From positions 1 through 64,000 of the forward strand of contig CAIQGE010000008.1 in assembly GCA_903871335.1 (NCBI GenBank): DNA of 64,000 nucleotides, read 5' to 3'. This stretch comes from an uncultured Actinomycetes bacterium. Lineage in GTDB: Bacteria > Actinomycetota > Acidimicrobiia > Acidimicrobiales > RAAP-2. Of this stretch, positions 24,779 through 33,411 are shown one piece after another (position 1 is the first letter of the stretch; each line of letters begins with the position of its first letter). The notes under the pieces are model-generated. The model did not search any database. It was not told the DNA's origin and saw nothing but the letters and a program-made list of their open reading frames with translations. The position numbers were made by a program, and so were the translations under genes.

Positions 24779-25140
24779 GTCCGTTGGTCCTCTTCGCCGT
24801 GGACGTCCCGCGCACCGCGGCGTTTTACGAGTCCATTCTCGGTGGTCACTCGGTCGAAGAAGGTGCTTGTTCCCGCGTCACGTCCGACCGGGACGAGGTG
24901 TTGGTGCACGATATTCCTGCCAATATCGCCGCCACCATCGAGATCGCTAGTCCGCCCGTCGCTCGCGAGGACACCCCGCTCAAGCCCGTGTTCATTGTGG
25001 ATGACGTCGACGCCACGATCGCGCGAGTCGAGGTCCACGGTGGTCAGATCGTCGGCAGGGGCTTCACCTACGAGGGTCGTCGGTACCAGGACGTCCTCGA
25101 CCCCGAGGGCAACGTCATCCAACTACGCGGCAACGCTTAA
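24775..25140 (+). CDS. VOC-family (glyoxalase/dioxygenase-fold) protein
   Basis: A 121-residue two-module VOC protein: LVLFAVDVPRTAAFYESILGG opens module one, PVFIVDDVDATIARVEVHGG opens module two, and YQDVLDPEGNVIQL is the closing strand with the typical DPEGN. Metal ligands are unclear: the Glu-type position in DPEGNVIQL is Gln. The catalytic role is therefore uncertain, and it may bind small molecules. It is coupled to the aminotransferase. The stop forms a TTAA palindrome with the convergent DUF1254 gene. Confidence 0.8.
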   Translation: MSPLVLFAVDVPRTAAFYESILGGHSVEEGACSRVTSDRDEVLVHDIPANIAATIEIASPPVAREDTPLKPVFIVDDVDATIARVEVHGGQIVGRGFTYEGRRYQDVLDPEGNVIQLRGNA

Positions 25141-26480
25141 TTGGTGGCCCGTACGACGGGCGGCTGCCAACGTCCGTCAAAGACGGGAGTCTCGGGAAGA
25201 TACAAGCGCATCGTGAGCAGGAACCGTTCGCGACCAACGGGCAGCCAATTTCGTTCGTCACCAGCCGGCGGTGCCTCGTGCGCAAAGTACAGGTCCAAAG
25301 ATCCGTCGTCGTTATACGCGAGGTCGCTGAGTGAACCGAGGGCGTAGCGCTGGAGCGAATTGGGAACCGTGTAGCCCTGCTGGTCGTAGGCGGTTATCGA
25401 CCAGAAGGACTTGACCGGCGGAAGTTCCTCGGCGGTGAAGTGCAACACGTAGGAGTGCTCGCCCGACAAGGGCGCGCCGTCCGCGTCGACTTCACAACTC
25501 GGATACAAGGATTCTTCCGGCGGATTGGCGCCGAGCCCCACCATGGCGACCGCCGCACGCTTCAAATAGAAATTGCCCCAGACGCCCATGGTGTGCGTGT
25601 TGGTGGACCAACCATTCACGCGAGGAGCGAGTTGGGAGAAGCGTCGCAACATCTCGTCGCGGGCGTTCTGCGCCGCCGATTCAAAAGCTTCTTGCACGGC
25701 GGAGGGCTGAGCCGAGAGATCGTAGGGTTCGCCGAGGTTGAAGCCCACGTGGCGCAGACGGGCCACCGTGTTCCAGTCGGTCGCGTGAGGTCGGTGTGTC
25801 GCCACGAGCGCTGCCGCGCGTGCCATGAATTCGGCCGCGGGCATCTTCTGCACTTGGATCATCGGGGGACCCTTTCGCGGCGGTTCGTCTGACGGAGACT
25901 CCTCGGGGCTCGTGACCGTCTCGCCGCGTAGCTCCGCGAGAGTCGTGATCGTGAGTTGGTCCTGGAACGAGCGCACGTAGTCGTAGTCCGCTGCACCAAA
26001 GGTGGCGGTGCGTCCAATCATCCACACGACCGGGGTCGGCGCGTCGATACGTTCCACACCGTCGGGCAGTTCCCCGCGCCACGTGGGATCACACAGGGCG
26101 AACGAGTACGGCGCAAAGCCCGATGTTCGGGTTCCCGGCGACGCGAACACTTCGGTCCACATGTCATAACAGGGGAGCATGAAGAAACGGTCGGGCGGCA
26201 GGGTGGGCAGACTCACGATGACCGGTCCCGCCGAGACGTCAATCCAGGCCGAGGAGTACAAGGTGTCGAAGTTGGGTCGCACGATGGTCTTGAATTCACC
26301 CGAGGGAAACGTCCGCAGGTGTTGGAAGGAGTTCATCGCCACCTGTTCGTCCCCGCGTCCGACGAGGCTCGCTCGCCGCGTGAGATCCATCAGCACCAGT
26401 GGGTAGAAGAAGAGGTACGCCTCTTTCGCGATCTCGGCGAGTTCCGCGTCGTCGAAAGTGAAGTCGGGAATCGTGGGCAC
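25137..26480 (-). CDS. DUF1254/DUF1214 domain protein
   Basis: A 447-residue protein with both halves of this family. DUF1254 is at the N-terminus (EAYLFFYPLVLMDLTRR, then FKTIVRPNFDTLYSSAWIDV) and DUF1214 at the C-terminus (NTHTMGVWGNFYLKRAAVAM, then SFWSITAYDQQGYTVPN and NWLPV). No signal peptide is visible, unlike many family members. The biochemical role of the family is not established. GTG 26480 shares a base with the SMP-30 stop, so it is translated after that gene, and both may serve one carbohydrate or lactone pathway. Confidence 0.85.
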   Translation of the reverse strand: MPTIPDFTFDDAELAEIAKEAYLFFYPLVLMDLTRRASLVGRGDEQVAMNSFQHLRTFPSGEFKTIVRPNFDTLYSSAWIDVSAGPVIVSLPTLPPDRFFMLPCYDMWTEVFASPGTRTSGFAPYSFALCDPTWRGELPDGVERIDAPTPVVWMIGRTATFGAADYDYVRSFQDQLTITTLAELRGETVTSPEESPSDEPPRKGPPMIQVQKMPAAEFMARAAALVATHRPHATDWNTVARLRHVGFNLGEPYDLSAQPSAVQEAFESAAQNARDEMLRRFSQLAPRVNGWSTNTHTMGVWGNFYLKRAAVAMVGLGANPPEESLYPSCEVDADGAPLSGEHSYVLHFTAEELPPVKSFWSITAYDQQGYTVPNSLQRYALGSLSDLAYNDDGSLDLYFAHEAPPAGDERNWLPVGRERFLLTMRLYLPETPVFDGRWQPPVVRATN

Positions 26481-27367
26481 TACGGTCGACCCGCCCCGGG
26501 CACGGACACCGTGGCCCGTTCAATCTTGCCGAGTCGCACGTCGGCGATCTCGAAGCGACTGGAGTTCGGCGCCGTCATGACGAAGAGATCGCGACGATTC
26601 TCGCCGCCGAGCATGCACGCGAAGGACGTTTGGCTGGTGGTGACCCGAGCGGTGATCTCGCCGCCCTCACGCACGCGGATGCACTCCGGTGCCAATGCGT
26701 TGGCCACCCACACCTGTCCGTCGGCGTCCAAGCAGATGCCGTCGGCGGGGACGAAGTCGAGCTGCGCGAACACGCGTCGGCCCGACAGCGTGCCGTCGGT
26801 GGCGATATCGAACGCGGTGAGACGGAAGGGCATTGTTTCGGCGACGATTAGCGTGCGGCCGTCGTCGGTGATGACCGAACCATTCGGGAACTCCATACCG
26901 TCGATGACTTGCGCGACGGAGCCACCGGGAGCGAGGACCACCAGGTGCGTAGCGGGCGGTGGCGAGGCCAGCATGCCCTCCACCCCCACGTCGCGCAGCG
27001 TCACGTCGAGGTCGAAACCGAAGTTCCCGACGTAGGCAACTCCTGAGGCCGACACCACCATGTCGTTGGCCCAAAATCCGCAGTACTCACTGATGTCGGC
27101 GTACTCACTCGTGCTCTCACCTTCACAACGCAGCACCTTGTGATCCGTCATCGACACCACCAGGAGCGACCCGTCGGGCAGCCAACCGAGACCCGACGGC
27201 TGGGCCTCGACGGTGACCTCGCGACGCTCGCCAGAACCGTCGGGCGCGATGGAGAAGACCCCGTGGCGATAGAAGTCGGAGAACCATAGACGCCCGTCAT
27301 GCCAGCGGGGCGCCTCGCCAAAGGCCAGACCCTCGTGAATGGTGACGGCCTCGTAGACCTCTGTCAT
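26480..27367 (-). CDS. SMP-30/gluconolactonase-like beta-propeller hydrolase
   Basis: A 295-residue six-bladed propeller. It starts with EGLAFGEAPRWHDGRLWFSD, which holds the metal Glu (GEAPRW). Later blades have GFWANDMVVSASGVAYVGNFGFD (metal Asn), MEFPNGSVITDDGRTLIVAET (Asn) and LDFVPADGICLDADGQVWVAN (metal Asp), the four ligands of the calcium/zinc site in this family. It should open sugar lactones or similar esters. ATG 27367 has a GAGGGGG ribosome site. It leads an SMP-30, DUF1254 pair. Confidence 0.9.
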   Translation of the reverse strand: MTEVYEAVTIHEGLAFGEAPRWHDGRLWFSDFYRHGVFSIAPDGSGERREVTVEAQPSGLGWLPDGSLLVVSMTDHKVLRCEGESTSEYADISEYCGFWANDMVVSASGVAYVGNFGFDLDVTLRDVGVEGMLASPPPATHLVVLAPGGSVAQVIDGMEFPNGSVITDDGRTLIVAETMPFRLTAFDIATDGTLSGRRVFAQLDFVPADGICLDADGQVWVANALAPECIRVREGGEITARVTTSQTSFACMLGGENRRDLFVMTAPNSSRFEIADVRLGKIERATVSVPGAGRP

Positions 27368-27456
27368 GATTCCCCCTCGTCTCGAGTCGAAAACTAGCCG
27401 AAAGGCTCCACGAGGGTGACCGCCGACCTCTGTTCCATCACGCGGTCTCTGGTCGC

Positions 27457-28209
27457 TCAGGTACTGGTGTCGTCAAATACGCGCACGCGTTCTGCGAAAC
27501 GTTCCGGATCGCACAGATGGGGATAATGGCCGAGGTTCGGCCACAACTCCACGACGGTGGTCGGGACGAGACCGGTGAGCCACGGGGCGTACGGGGCACC
27601 CGGATCACTGCCGTGCAGCGACAGATAGGGCACCCGCAACGCGCGCGCGACTTCCTCGACGGTGGCGGTGAGTTCTTCCACGCTCGCCTCAAAGATCAGT
27701 GACCAGACGCCGAGCACGACGTCTTGCTCGGCGTGTCGCAGAGCACTCACGCGTCGCCATTCGTGCTCGGGCACAGCGCCGCGCATGAGTTCGAAGATAA
27801 AGGAGATGGCTGCCTGAAATTCTTCTTCTGATCCCCGCAGCGCCCCTTCGGCGAGCGAGAGTTGTTCCTTGAAACTTCCGAGCGCGAGCGACTGGTCGAT
27901 ATTGATGACACCACGCGTGGGAAACATCGCGCCGTAGGCCGACACGATCGTGCCGCCTAAAGAATGGCCCACCAGCAGGGGATCAACGAGCTGCAGGTGG
28001 GCCACCACATCATGAACATCACTCGCCATCGTCAGTAGGTCGTAGGGCGCCTCGCGCGCCGACTGGCCGTGTCCGCGCACATCGACGGCGAGAACGTCAT
28101 AGTGGTCCGCGAGCAGTGTGGAGACCGGATCAAAGGCCGTCAGGTTCTCGGTGATGCCGTGGACGAGAACGACGGGACGACCGTGGCCCGCTCGCGTGAA
28201 GTGGAGCAC
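27457..28209 (-). CDS. Alpha/beta-fold hydrolase
   Basis: A 250-residue alpha/beta hydrolase: VVLVHGITEN is the HG motif, DVRGHGQS the strand-4 loop, VGHSLGGTIVS the nucleophile elbow, SLHGSDPGAPY the Asp region and NLGHYPHL the catalytic His. Substrate unknown. The start GTG 28209 is preceded at seven bases by AGGAGG, which overlaps the end of the glpK gene. The gene therefore follows glpK in an operon; longer starts would lie inside glpK. Confidence 0.85.
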   Translation of the reverse strand: MLHFTRAGHGRPVVLVHGITENLTAFDPVSTLLADHYDVLAVDVRGHGQSAREAPYDLLTMASDVHDVVAHLQLVDPLLVGHSLGGTIVSAYGAMFPTRGVINIDQSLALGSFKEQLSLAEGALRGSEEEFQAAISFIFELMRGAVPEHEWRRVSALRHAEQDVVLGVWSLIFEASVEELTATVEEVARALRVPYLSLHGSDPGAPYAPWLTGLVPTTVVELWPNLGHYPHLCDPERFAERVRVFDDTST

Positions 28210-28219
28210 CGACAACCTC

Positions 28220-29695
28220 CTAGGCCCGCTCGACGGCGCGGAGCCACTGCTGGTAGCCGAGATCGGCCATCGTCGGATCTTCAGGCTCGCACCGCAGTGA
28301 GGTCGACCACGTGGCGGCGAGTTCGTCGAGTCCACCGAATACGCCGACCTCGAGGCCCGCGATCGTCGCCGCTCCGCGGGCCGTTGCTTCGAGTGACGTC
28401 GATCGCAGCACCGGCAGGCGTGAGGACGTGGCTTGAAGTTGCAGGAGAAGATCCATGGCTGCCGCGCCGCCGTCCGCGCGTAGCTCGAGGAGTTCCACCC
28501 CGGCGGCAGCGAAGGCGTCGGTCATGGCTCGAACCTGGAAGGCCTGAGCCTCCACGACGGCCCGGGCGAGGTGCGCTCGGGTGGAACCTCGCGTGAGTCC
28601 GAGGATCACGCCGCGCGCGTCGCTACGCCAGAAGGGCGAACCGAGTCCGGTAAAGGCCGGCACGAAGCTGACGCCACCGCTGTCGGGAACCGACTCGGCG
28701 AGTGGGCCAATGTCCTCACTTTTCTCAATAATCCCCAGTCCGTCGCGCAGCCACTGAATTGCGGCACCGGCGATGAAGGCCGATCCTTCCAACGCGTAGG
28801 CGGCGGGTCCGAACGCACCGAGGTCCCACGCTACGGTGGCGACAAGTCCGTCAGGGATCACCGGCACGTGTGATCCGGCGTTCGCCAAGATGAAGGCGCC
28901 GGTGCCGTAGGTGGCCTTGACCATGCCCGGCTCGAAGCACGCTTGTCCGAACAGGGCCGCCTGTTGGTCGCCGAGAATTCCGGTGATCGGAACGTCAGCC
29001 AATTCGGGAATCACGCTGTCAGCGACCGAGCCGAAGTGGCAGGCCGAGGGTCGTACGTCGGCCAAGTTCGCGTGATCGACGCCGAGCAACGAACACATGT
29101 CGTGCGACCAGTCGAGCGTGGCGAGGTCCAAGAGCATGGTGCGCGAGGCGTTGGAAGGTTCCGTCGCGAAGACGCCGCCGTCGGGACCACCAGTGAGGAC
29201 CCACAACAGGTAGGTGTCAATGGTGGCGAAGGACGGCACCCGGAAGCCCTCCAAGGCACCGTTATCGGCGAGCCAGCGCATCTTGGTGCCCGAAAAATAC
29301 GAGTCCAAAACGAGTCCCGTGGTCCGTCGAATGACGTCCAGATGCCCCTCTACGGCGAGACGTTCACAAAGTTCGGCCGTCCGGCGGTCCTGCCAAACGA
29401 GGGCGTGGTGGCGAATGTGGCCCGTGGCGCGGTCGAAGGCGACCGTTGTTTCGCGCTGGTTGGTGATGCCGATGGCGACGATGTGGTGTCCGTGACCATA
29501 GGAACGTTGGGCGACCTCGGTCAATGTCTCCACCGCTAAGCGAGCGATTTCGAGGGCGTCGTGCTCTACGAGGCCAGGGGAGGGAAAGTACTGCGTGAGC
29601 TCTCGGTAGGCTGAGTCAAGGACGGAACCGTGTTCGTCAAAGGCCACCGTTCGTACACCGGTCGTGCCCGCGTCGAGGGCCAGGGTCACATCCAC
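28220..29695 (-). CDS. glpK: Glycerol kinase (FGGY family)
   Basis: A 491-residue kinase that makes glycerol-3-phosphate from glycerol and ATP. LALDAGTTGVRTVAFD is the N-terminal phosphate loop, GITNQRETTVAFDRATG and HALVWQDRRT are typical of glycerol kinases, ITGILGDQQAALFGQ is the active-site segment, and YGTGAFILAN the ATP site. The C-terminal FGGY signature (ELRADGGAAAMDLLLQLQA) has Ala where Thr/Asn are common. No glycerol facilitator or dehydrogenase is adjacent. GTG 29695 has TAGCGT six bases upstream. Confidence 0.92.
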   Translation of the reverse strand: MDVTLALDAGTTGVRTVAFDEHGSVLDSAYRELTQYFPSPGLVEHDALEIARLAVETLTEVAQRSYGHGHHIVAIGITNQRETTVAFDRATGHIRHHALVWQDRRTAELCERLAVEGHLDVIRRTTGLVLDSYFSGTKMRWLADNGALEGFRVPSFATIDTYLLWVLTGGPDGGVFATEPSNASRTMLLDLATLDWSHDMCSLLGVDHANLADVRPSACHFGSVADSVIPELADVPITGILGDQQAALFGQACFEPGMVKATYGTGAFILANAGSHVPVIPDGLVATVAWDLGAFGPAAYALEGSAFIAGAAIQWLRDGLGIIEKSEDIGPLAESVPDSGGVSFVPAFTGLGSPFWRSDARGVILGLTRGSTRAHLARAVVEAQAFQVRAMTDAFAAAGVELLELRADGGAAAMDLLLQLQATSSRLPVLRSTSLEATARGAATIAGLEVGVFGGLDELAATWSTSLRCEPEDPTMADLGYQQWLRAVERA

Positions 29696-29701
29696 GGGGC
29701 C

Positions 29702-29707
29702 ACGCTA
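29702..29707 (-). promoter_or_regulatory. TAGCGT -10-like element of glpK
   Basis: On the minus strand TAGCGT ends six bases before the glpK GTG, predicting a leaderless mRNA. It lies 63 bases from the divergent nrdJ -35 element. Confidence 0.55.
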
Positions 29708-29769
29708 CCGAGGGAAACGCGGCGGATGCTGGGGGAACCCAGTGTTAACAAAAGTTTCCTGAAAAAGAG

Positions 29770-29798
29770 TTGACTCCGTGTAATTACAATGCTGTAAT
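29770..29798 (+). promoter_or_regulatory. SigA-type promoter of nrdJ
   Basis: TTGACT (29770-29775), a 17-base spacer and TGTAAT (29793-29798) form a good housekeeping promoter. The predicted start is near 29805, which falls inside the first NrdR box. A 10-base perfect palindrome, TGTAATTACA, lies within the spacer. Confidence 0.7.
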
Positions 29799-29799
29799 G

Positions 29800-29815
29800 A
29801 CACAGCATCTTGCGA
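29800..29815 (+). promoter_or_regulatory. NrdR box 1
   Basis: ACACAGCATCTTGCGA fits the NrdR consensus (acaCwAtATaTwGtgt) at the central positions, with weaker ends. Its start is exactly 32 bases before the start of box 2, about three helical turns, the spacing expected for paired NrdR sites. It overlaps the predicted transcription start, suiting a repressor. Confidence 0.7.
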
Positions 29816-29831
29816 CGGGTAGTGGCCTCAA

Positions 29832-29847
29832 CCACTACATCTTGTGT
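29832..29847 (+). promoter_or_regulatory. NrdR box 2
   Basis: CCACTACATCTTGTGT matches the NrdR consensus closely (C-T-A-x-A-T-x-T-T-G-T-G-T). It also forms the 3' arm side of a short hairpin (GTAGTGG...CCACTAC). NrdR represses ribonucleotide reductase genes when dATP/ATP is high. Confidence 0.78.
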
Positions 29848-29948
29848 CTGGGGGGACCGAGAGCAGTAACCTCCCCAAGCCACCGCCGTGGCGCAGGATC
29901 GTGGATTTTCGCAGTGTCGGAACGTTAGAGAAGAGAAAGAAGAGAGAG

Positions 29949-32774
29949 ATGGCCATCGCCCCACAGCGCCTCGGAATTGGACTGCGTCGTTACTTCACGT
30001 CGGAGGATCGTCACCCCTACGACGACGTCATTTGGGAACGTCGTGATGCCCGTATTACGAATTTCCGCGATGGCTCGACCGCCTTCGAACAGCTCGGCGT
30101 CGAGGTTCCGGCGACCTGGAGTTTGAACGCGACGAACATCCTCGCGCAGAAGTACTTCCGTGGTTCCCTCGGCACCCCCGAGCGTGAGACCAGCCTGAAG
30201 CAGGTGGCCGACCGCATCGTGGACACGATTACGAACTGGGGTGTGAAGGACGGTTACTTCGTCGACGACGAAGAAGCCGAGATCTTCCGCGCGGAACTCA
30301 AGCACCTATTGATTACCCAGAAGGCGGCGTTTAACTCACCCGTGTGGTTCAACATTGGTGTCAAGGACGTCCCCCAGCAGGGCAGCGCGTGCTTCATCCT
30401 GGCCGTTGAGGACAAGATGAGCTCCATTCTCAACTGGTACACCGAAGAAGGCACGATCTTCAAGGGTGGCTCCGGCGCCGGTGTGAATCTCTCCAAGATT
30501 CGTTCCTCGGTGGAACTCTTGGAAGGTGGCGGCACCGCCTCCGGCCCCGTGTCCTTCATGCGTGGCGCGGACGCGTCCGCCGGCACCATCAAGTCTGGTG
30601 GCAAGACCCGTCGCGCCGCCAAGATGGTCATCCTCGACGCTGACCACCCGGACGTCGAGGAGTTCATTTGGTGCAAGGCCAACGAAGAGAAGAAGGCGCG
30701 TGTTCTGCGTGACGCCGGCTTCGATATGGACCTCGACGGCAAGGACATCACGTCCATCCAGTACCAGAACGCGAATAACTCGGTGCGCATCTCCGACGAG
30801 TTCATGAACGCCGTGATCACCGACGGTGACTGGAACTTGACCGCGCGCACCGACGGCACGCCGATGCGCACCGTGAAGGCCCGCGACCTCTGGCGTCAGA
30901 TTGCCCGCGCCGCGTGGGAATGCGCCGACCCGGGTCTGCAGTTCGACACGACCATCAACAAGTGGCACACCTCGCCCAACACGGACCGCATCAATGGTTC
31001 CAACCCGTGTTCGGAGTACATGCACATCGACAACTCCGCGTGCAACCTGGCGAGCATGAACTTGATGAAGTTCTTGCGCGCGGACGGATCTTTTGATGTC
31101 GAGAGCTACAAGGCGGCCATTGAGTTCGTCTTCACCGCCCAGGAAATCATCGTGGGCAACGCCGACTACCCGACCGAGAAGATCGGCGAGAACTCTCGCA
31201 AGTTCCGCCAGCTCGGCCTCGGCTACGCCAACATCGGCGCACTGTTGATGGCGTCGGGTCTGCCGTACGACTCCGACGGTGGACGTGCGTGGGCCGCGGC
31301 GATCACGGCCCTCATGACTGGTCACGCGTACGCGACCAGCGCCCGCACCGCCGGCCGCATGGGTCCGCACGCGGGCTTCCACGAGAACGCCGAGCCGATG
31401 CTCAACGTCCTACGCATGCACCGTGACGCCAGCCACCAGATCGACAGCTCGAAGGTGCCGGCCGAATTGTTGGCCGCCGCCCAGCAGTCGTGGGACGACG
31501 CGGTGGCGCTCGGCGAGAAGTACGGCGTGCGCAACGCGCAGGCCAGCGTGCTCGCGCCGACCGGCACTATTGGTCTGTTGATGGACTGCGACACCACCGG
31601 CATCGAGCCCGACCTCGGTCTCGTGAAGTTCAAGAAGTTGGTCGGTGGCGGCAACATGGCCATCGTGAACCAGACGGTGCCGCGTGCGCTGCAGGTGCTC
31701 GGCTACTCGCCGGCCGAGGTGGACTCGATCATTGCCTACATCGACGAGCACAAGACCATCGTCGGTGCCCCGGCCCTCAAGGCCGAGCACCTACCGGTGT
31801 TCGCATGTTCGATGGGCGACAACACGATTCACTACCTCGGTCACGTGCGCATGATGGGAGCGGTGCAGCCCTTCATTTCGGGCGCGATCTCCAAGACCGT
31901 CAACCTCCCCGAGGAAGCGACGATCGAGGACATCGAGGCTCTCCACATGGACGCGTGGAAGTTGGGCGTGAAGGCCGTCGCGATCTACCGCGATAACTGC
32001 AAGGTCGCCCAGCCCCTCTCGACGGCGAAGAAGGACGGCGACAACCAGCAGTCCTTCGCCGTCGTGGCCGGTGGGACGGAGGGTACCGAACTCGCCGAGC
32101 GCATTGCGCACCTCGAGGCGGAACTCCTCGCGGCCCGTCACGACCACGTGGTGGTCGGTGCCGTTCGCGAGCGTCTGCCGCGTCGTCGCGTGTCGTCCAC
32201 CTTTGCGTTCCGAGTGGCGGACTGTGAGGGTTACGTCACGGTTGGTGAATACGAAGACGGTCGCCCGGGTGAAGTGTTCATCAAGGTGTCCAAGCAGGGT
32301 TCCACCCTCGCGGGCGTCATGGACGCGTTCTCGATCTCGATCAGCCTCGGACTCCAGCACGGTGTGCCGCTGTCGACCTACGTGCGTAAGTTCGCGAACA
32401 TGAAGTTCGAGCCGTCGGGTATGACCGACGACGCGGACCTCCGTATCGCGACGTCCCTCGTCGACTACATCTTCCGACGCCTGGCGCTCGACTACTTAAG
32501 CCCGAGCGAGCGCGAGGAACTGGGTGTTCTGTCCACCAGCGAGCGCATGCAGCCCACGTTGCCGGAGATTGCCGAGCAGGCCACGCCGTCGGTAGGCATC
32601 GAGCAAACGCCAAAGGCCGTGACCGTGACGCCGAAGCCGGCGGCTCCTGAGTTGCCGTTAGTGCGTGCGGAGCAGTTGGACGCGCCGATGTGTTATTCCT
32701 GTGGCAACTCGATGCAGCGTGCAGGCTCCTGCTACGTCTGCTCGAGCTGTGGCGCCACGAGTGGTTGCAGCTGA
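29949..32774 (+). CDS. nrdJ: Vitamin B12-dependent (class II) ribonucleoside-diphosphate reductase
   Basis: A 941-residue adenosylcobalamin-dependent ribonucleotide reductase that supplies dNTPs with or without oxygen. Features include an N-terminal segment leading to FNSPVWFNIGV, GSGAGVNLSKIRSS, the active-site NPCSEYMHIDNSACNLASMNL with catalytic cysteine, the C-terminal DUF/TSCPD-like region (FAFRVADCEGYVTVGEYEDG), and a tail with CxxC pairs (MCYSCGNSM, CYVCSSC) that re-reduces the active site. ATG 29949 follows an AGAGAGAG purine run; the open frame extends farther upstream through the promoter and boxes, so that part is leader. A strong terminator follows. The cofactor need links it to B12 supply. 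Confidence 0.96.
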   Translation: MAIAPQRLGIGLRRYFTSEDRHPYDDVIWERRDARITNFRDGSTAFEQLGVEVPATWSLNATNILAQKYFRGSLGTPERETSLKQVADRIVDTITNWGVKDGYFVDDEEAEIFRAELKHLLITQKAAFNSPVWFNIGVKDVPQQGSACFILAVEDKMSSILNWYTEEGTIFKGGSGAGVNLSKIRSSVELLEGGGTASGPVSFMRGADASAGTIKSGGKTRRAAKMVILDADHPDVEEFIWCKANEEKKARVLRDAGFDMDLDGKDITSIQYQNANNSVRISDEFMNAVITDGDWNLTARTDGTPMRTVKARDLWRQIARAAWECADPGLQFDTTINKWHTSPNTDRINGSNPCSEYMHIDNSACNLASMNLMKFLRADGSFDVESYKAAIEFVFTAQEIIVGNADYPTEKIGENSRKFRQLGLGYANIGALLMASGLPYDSDGGRAWAAAITALMTGHAYATSARTAGRMGPHAGFHENAEPMLNVLRMHRDASHQIDSSKVPAELLAAAQQSWDDAVALGEKYGVRNAQASVLAPTGTIGLLMDCDTTGIEPDLGLVKFKKLVGGGNMAIVNQTVPRALQVLGYSPAEVDSIIAYIDEHKTIVGAPALKAEHLPVFACSMGDNTIHYLGHVRMMGAVQPFISGAISKTVNLPEEATIEDIEALHMDAWKLGVKAVAIYRDNCKVAQPLSTAKKDGDNQQSFAVVAGGTEGTELAERIAHLEAELLAARHDHVVVGAVRERLPRRRVSSTFAFRVADCEGYVTVGEYEDGRPGEVFIKVSKQGSTLAGVMDAFSISISLGLQHGVPLSTYVRKFANMKFEPSGMTDDADLRIATSLVDYIFRRLALDYLSPSEREELGVLSTSERMQPTLPEIAEQATPSVGIEQTPKAVTVTPKPAAPELPLVRAEQLDAPMCYSCGNSMQRAGSCYVCSSCGATSGCS

Positions 32775-32835
32775 TCGACAAAGAGACGGATATCTGACCG
32801 ACGTCATTCGGTGAGAGGTCGCGGAAAAGTGTCAC

Positions 32836-32882
32836 GAGAGAGGCGCTGGGGTCGGAGGACTTCCAGCGCCTCTCTCTTTTTC
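32836..32882 (+). terminator. Rho-independent terminator after nrdJ
   Basis: A perfect 14-base stem, GAGAGAGGCGCTGG (32836-32849) with CCAGCGCCTCTCTC (32863-32876), encloses a 13-base loop and is followed by a T run. It lies 60 bases after the nrdJ stop. The rest of the gap to the next gene at 33028 holds nothing I can identify except a start-proximal TACCGT. Confidence 0.93.
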
Positions 32883-33027
32883 TTCCACCTCGATGGAAAG
32901 GTCAGGTCGTCGAGTTCTGTTGCCCAGCGTGGGACGGACGTTCTCATCGCGCGCCGTACCGGGCGATCGATGGATCCTTTGTTCGAGGTCCACCACCTTC
33001 GTCTCGCGACGGCATTACCGTGGCGGC

Positions 33028-33294
33028 ATGAGTTCACCTCGTGTTCCGGGCGGTGCTGTTCACCCTCTCCCTCGCGACCTTCGCGCGGCCTTGCTCGAGC
33101 GACCCATTGCGCTTGCTGCGTGGAAGGACATCACACCACTCGCTCGCAATGAATTCATCTGTTGGGTCGAGGACGCCAAACAAGACGTGACGCGACAACG
33201 GAGAATTCGACGGACGAACGAAGAACTCGAAGAGGGAATGCGTCGACCATGCTGTTGGCCGGGGTGCAAGCATCGGGAGCGAACGGGTCGGTGA
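33028..33294 (+). CDS. YdeI/OmpD-associated-family small protein
   Basis: An 88-residue protein resembling the C-terminal helical part of the YdeI/OmpD-associated family: VHPLPRDLRAALLERPIALAAWKDITPLARNEFICWVEDAK, followed by TRQRRIRRTNEELEEGMRRPCCWPGC. This segment (pfam Omdp-type) is linked to resistance to some peptides in other bacteria; here it stands alone. ATG 33028 has TACCGT six bases upstream, the leaderless pattern. The Cys-Cys...Cys end is unusual. The function is unproven. Confidence 0.75.
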   Translation: MSSPRVPGGAVHPLPRDLRAALLERPIALAAWKDITPLARNEFICWVEDAKQDVTRQRRIRRTNEELEEGMRRPCCWPGCKHRERTGR

Positions 33295-33411
33295 GCATGA
33301 CTGAATGTGCGCCGCGAAATACGCCCACCGAACGGAGCAATATTTCGAAGTGCTCGCTCAACTCTGTCTGTTACATCGTCAACGTACTCGGGGCGTTCGC
33401 GGGAGGTGAAC

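Noticed and set aside
20280-25140. Secondary-metabolite cluster
   Set aside because: Glycosyltransferase, kinase and aminotransferase genes are near each other, but there is no synthase, carrier protein or tailoring set; pimB-SRPBCC context fits lipoglycan housekeeping.
29696-29948. Cobalamin riboswitch ahead of nrdJ
   Set aside because: No B12-box or the conserved core pairings could be found; the region is explained by a promoter and two NrdR boxes.
30336-31382. Open frame of 348 codons on the minus strand inside nrdJ
   Set aside because: Antisense shadow of the strongly conserved nrdJ catalytic region.
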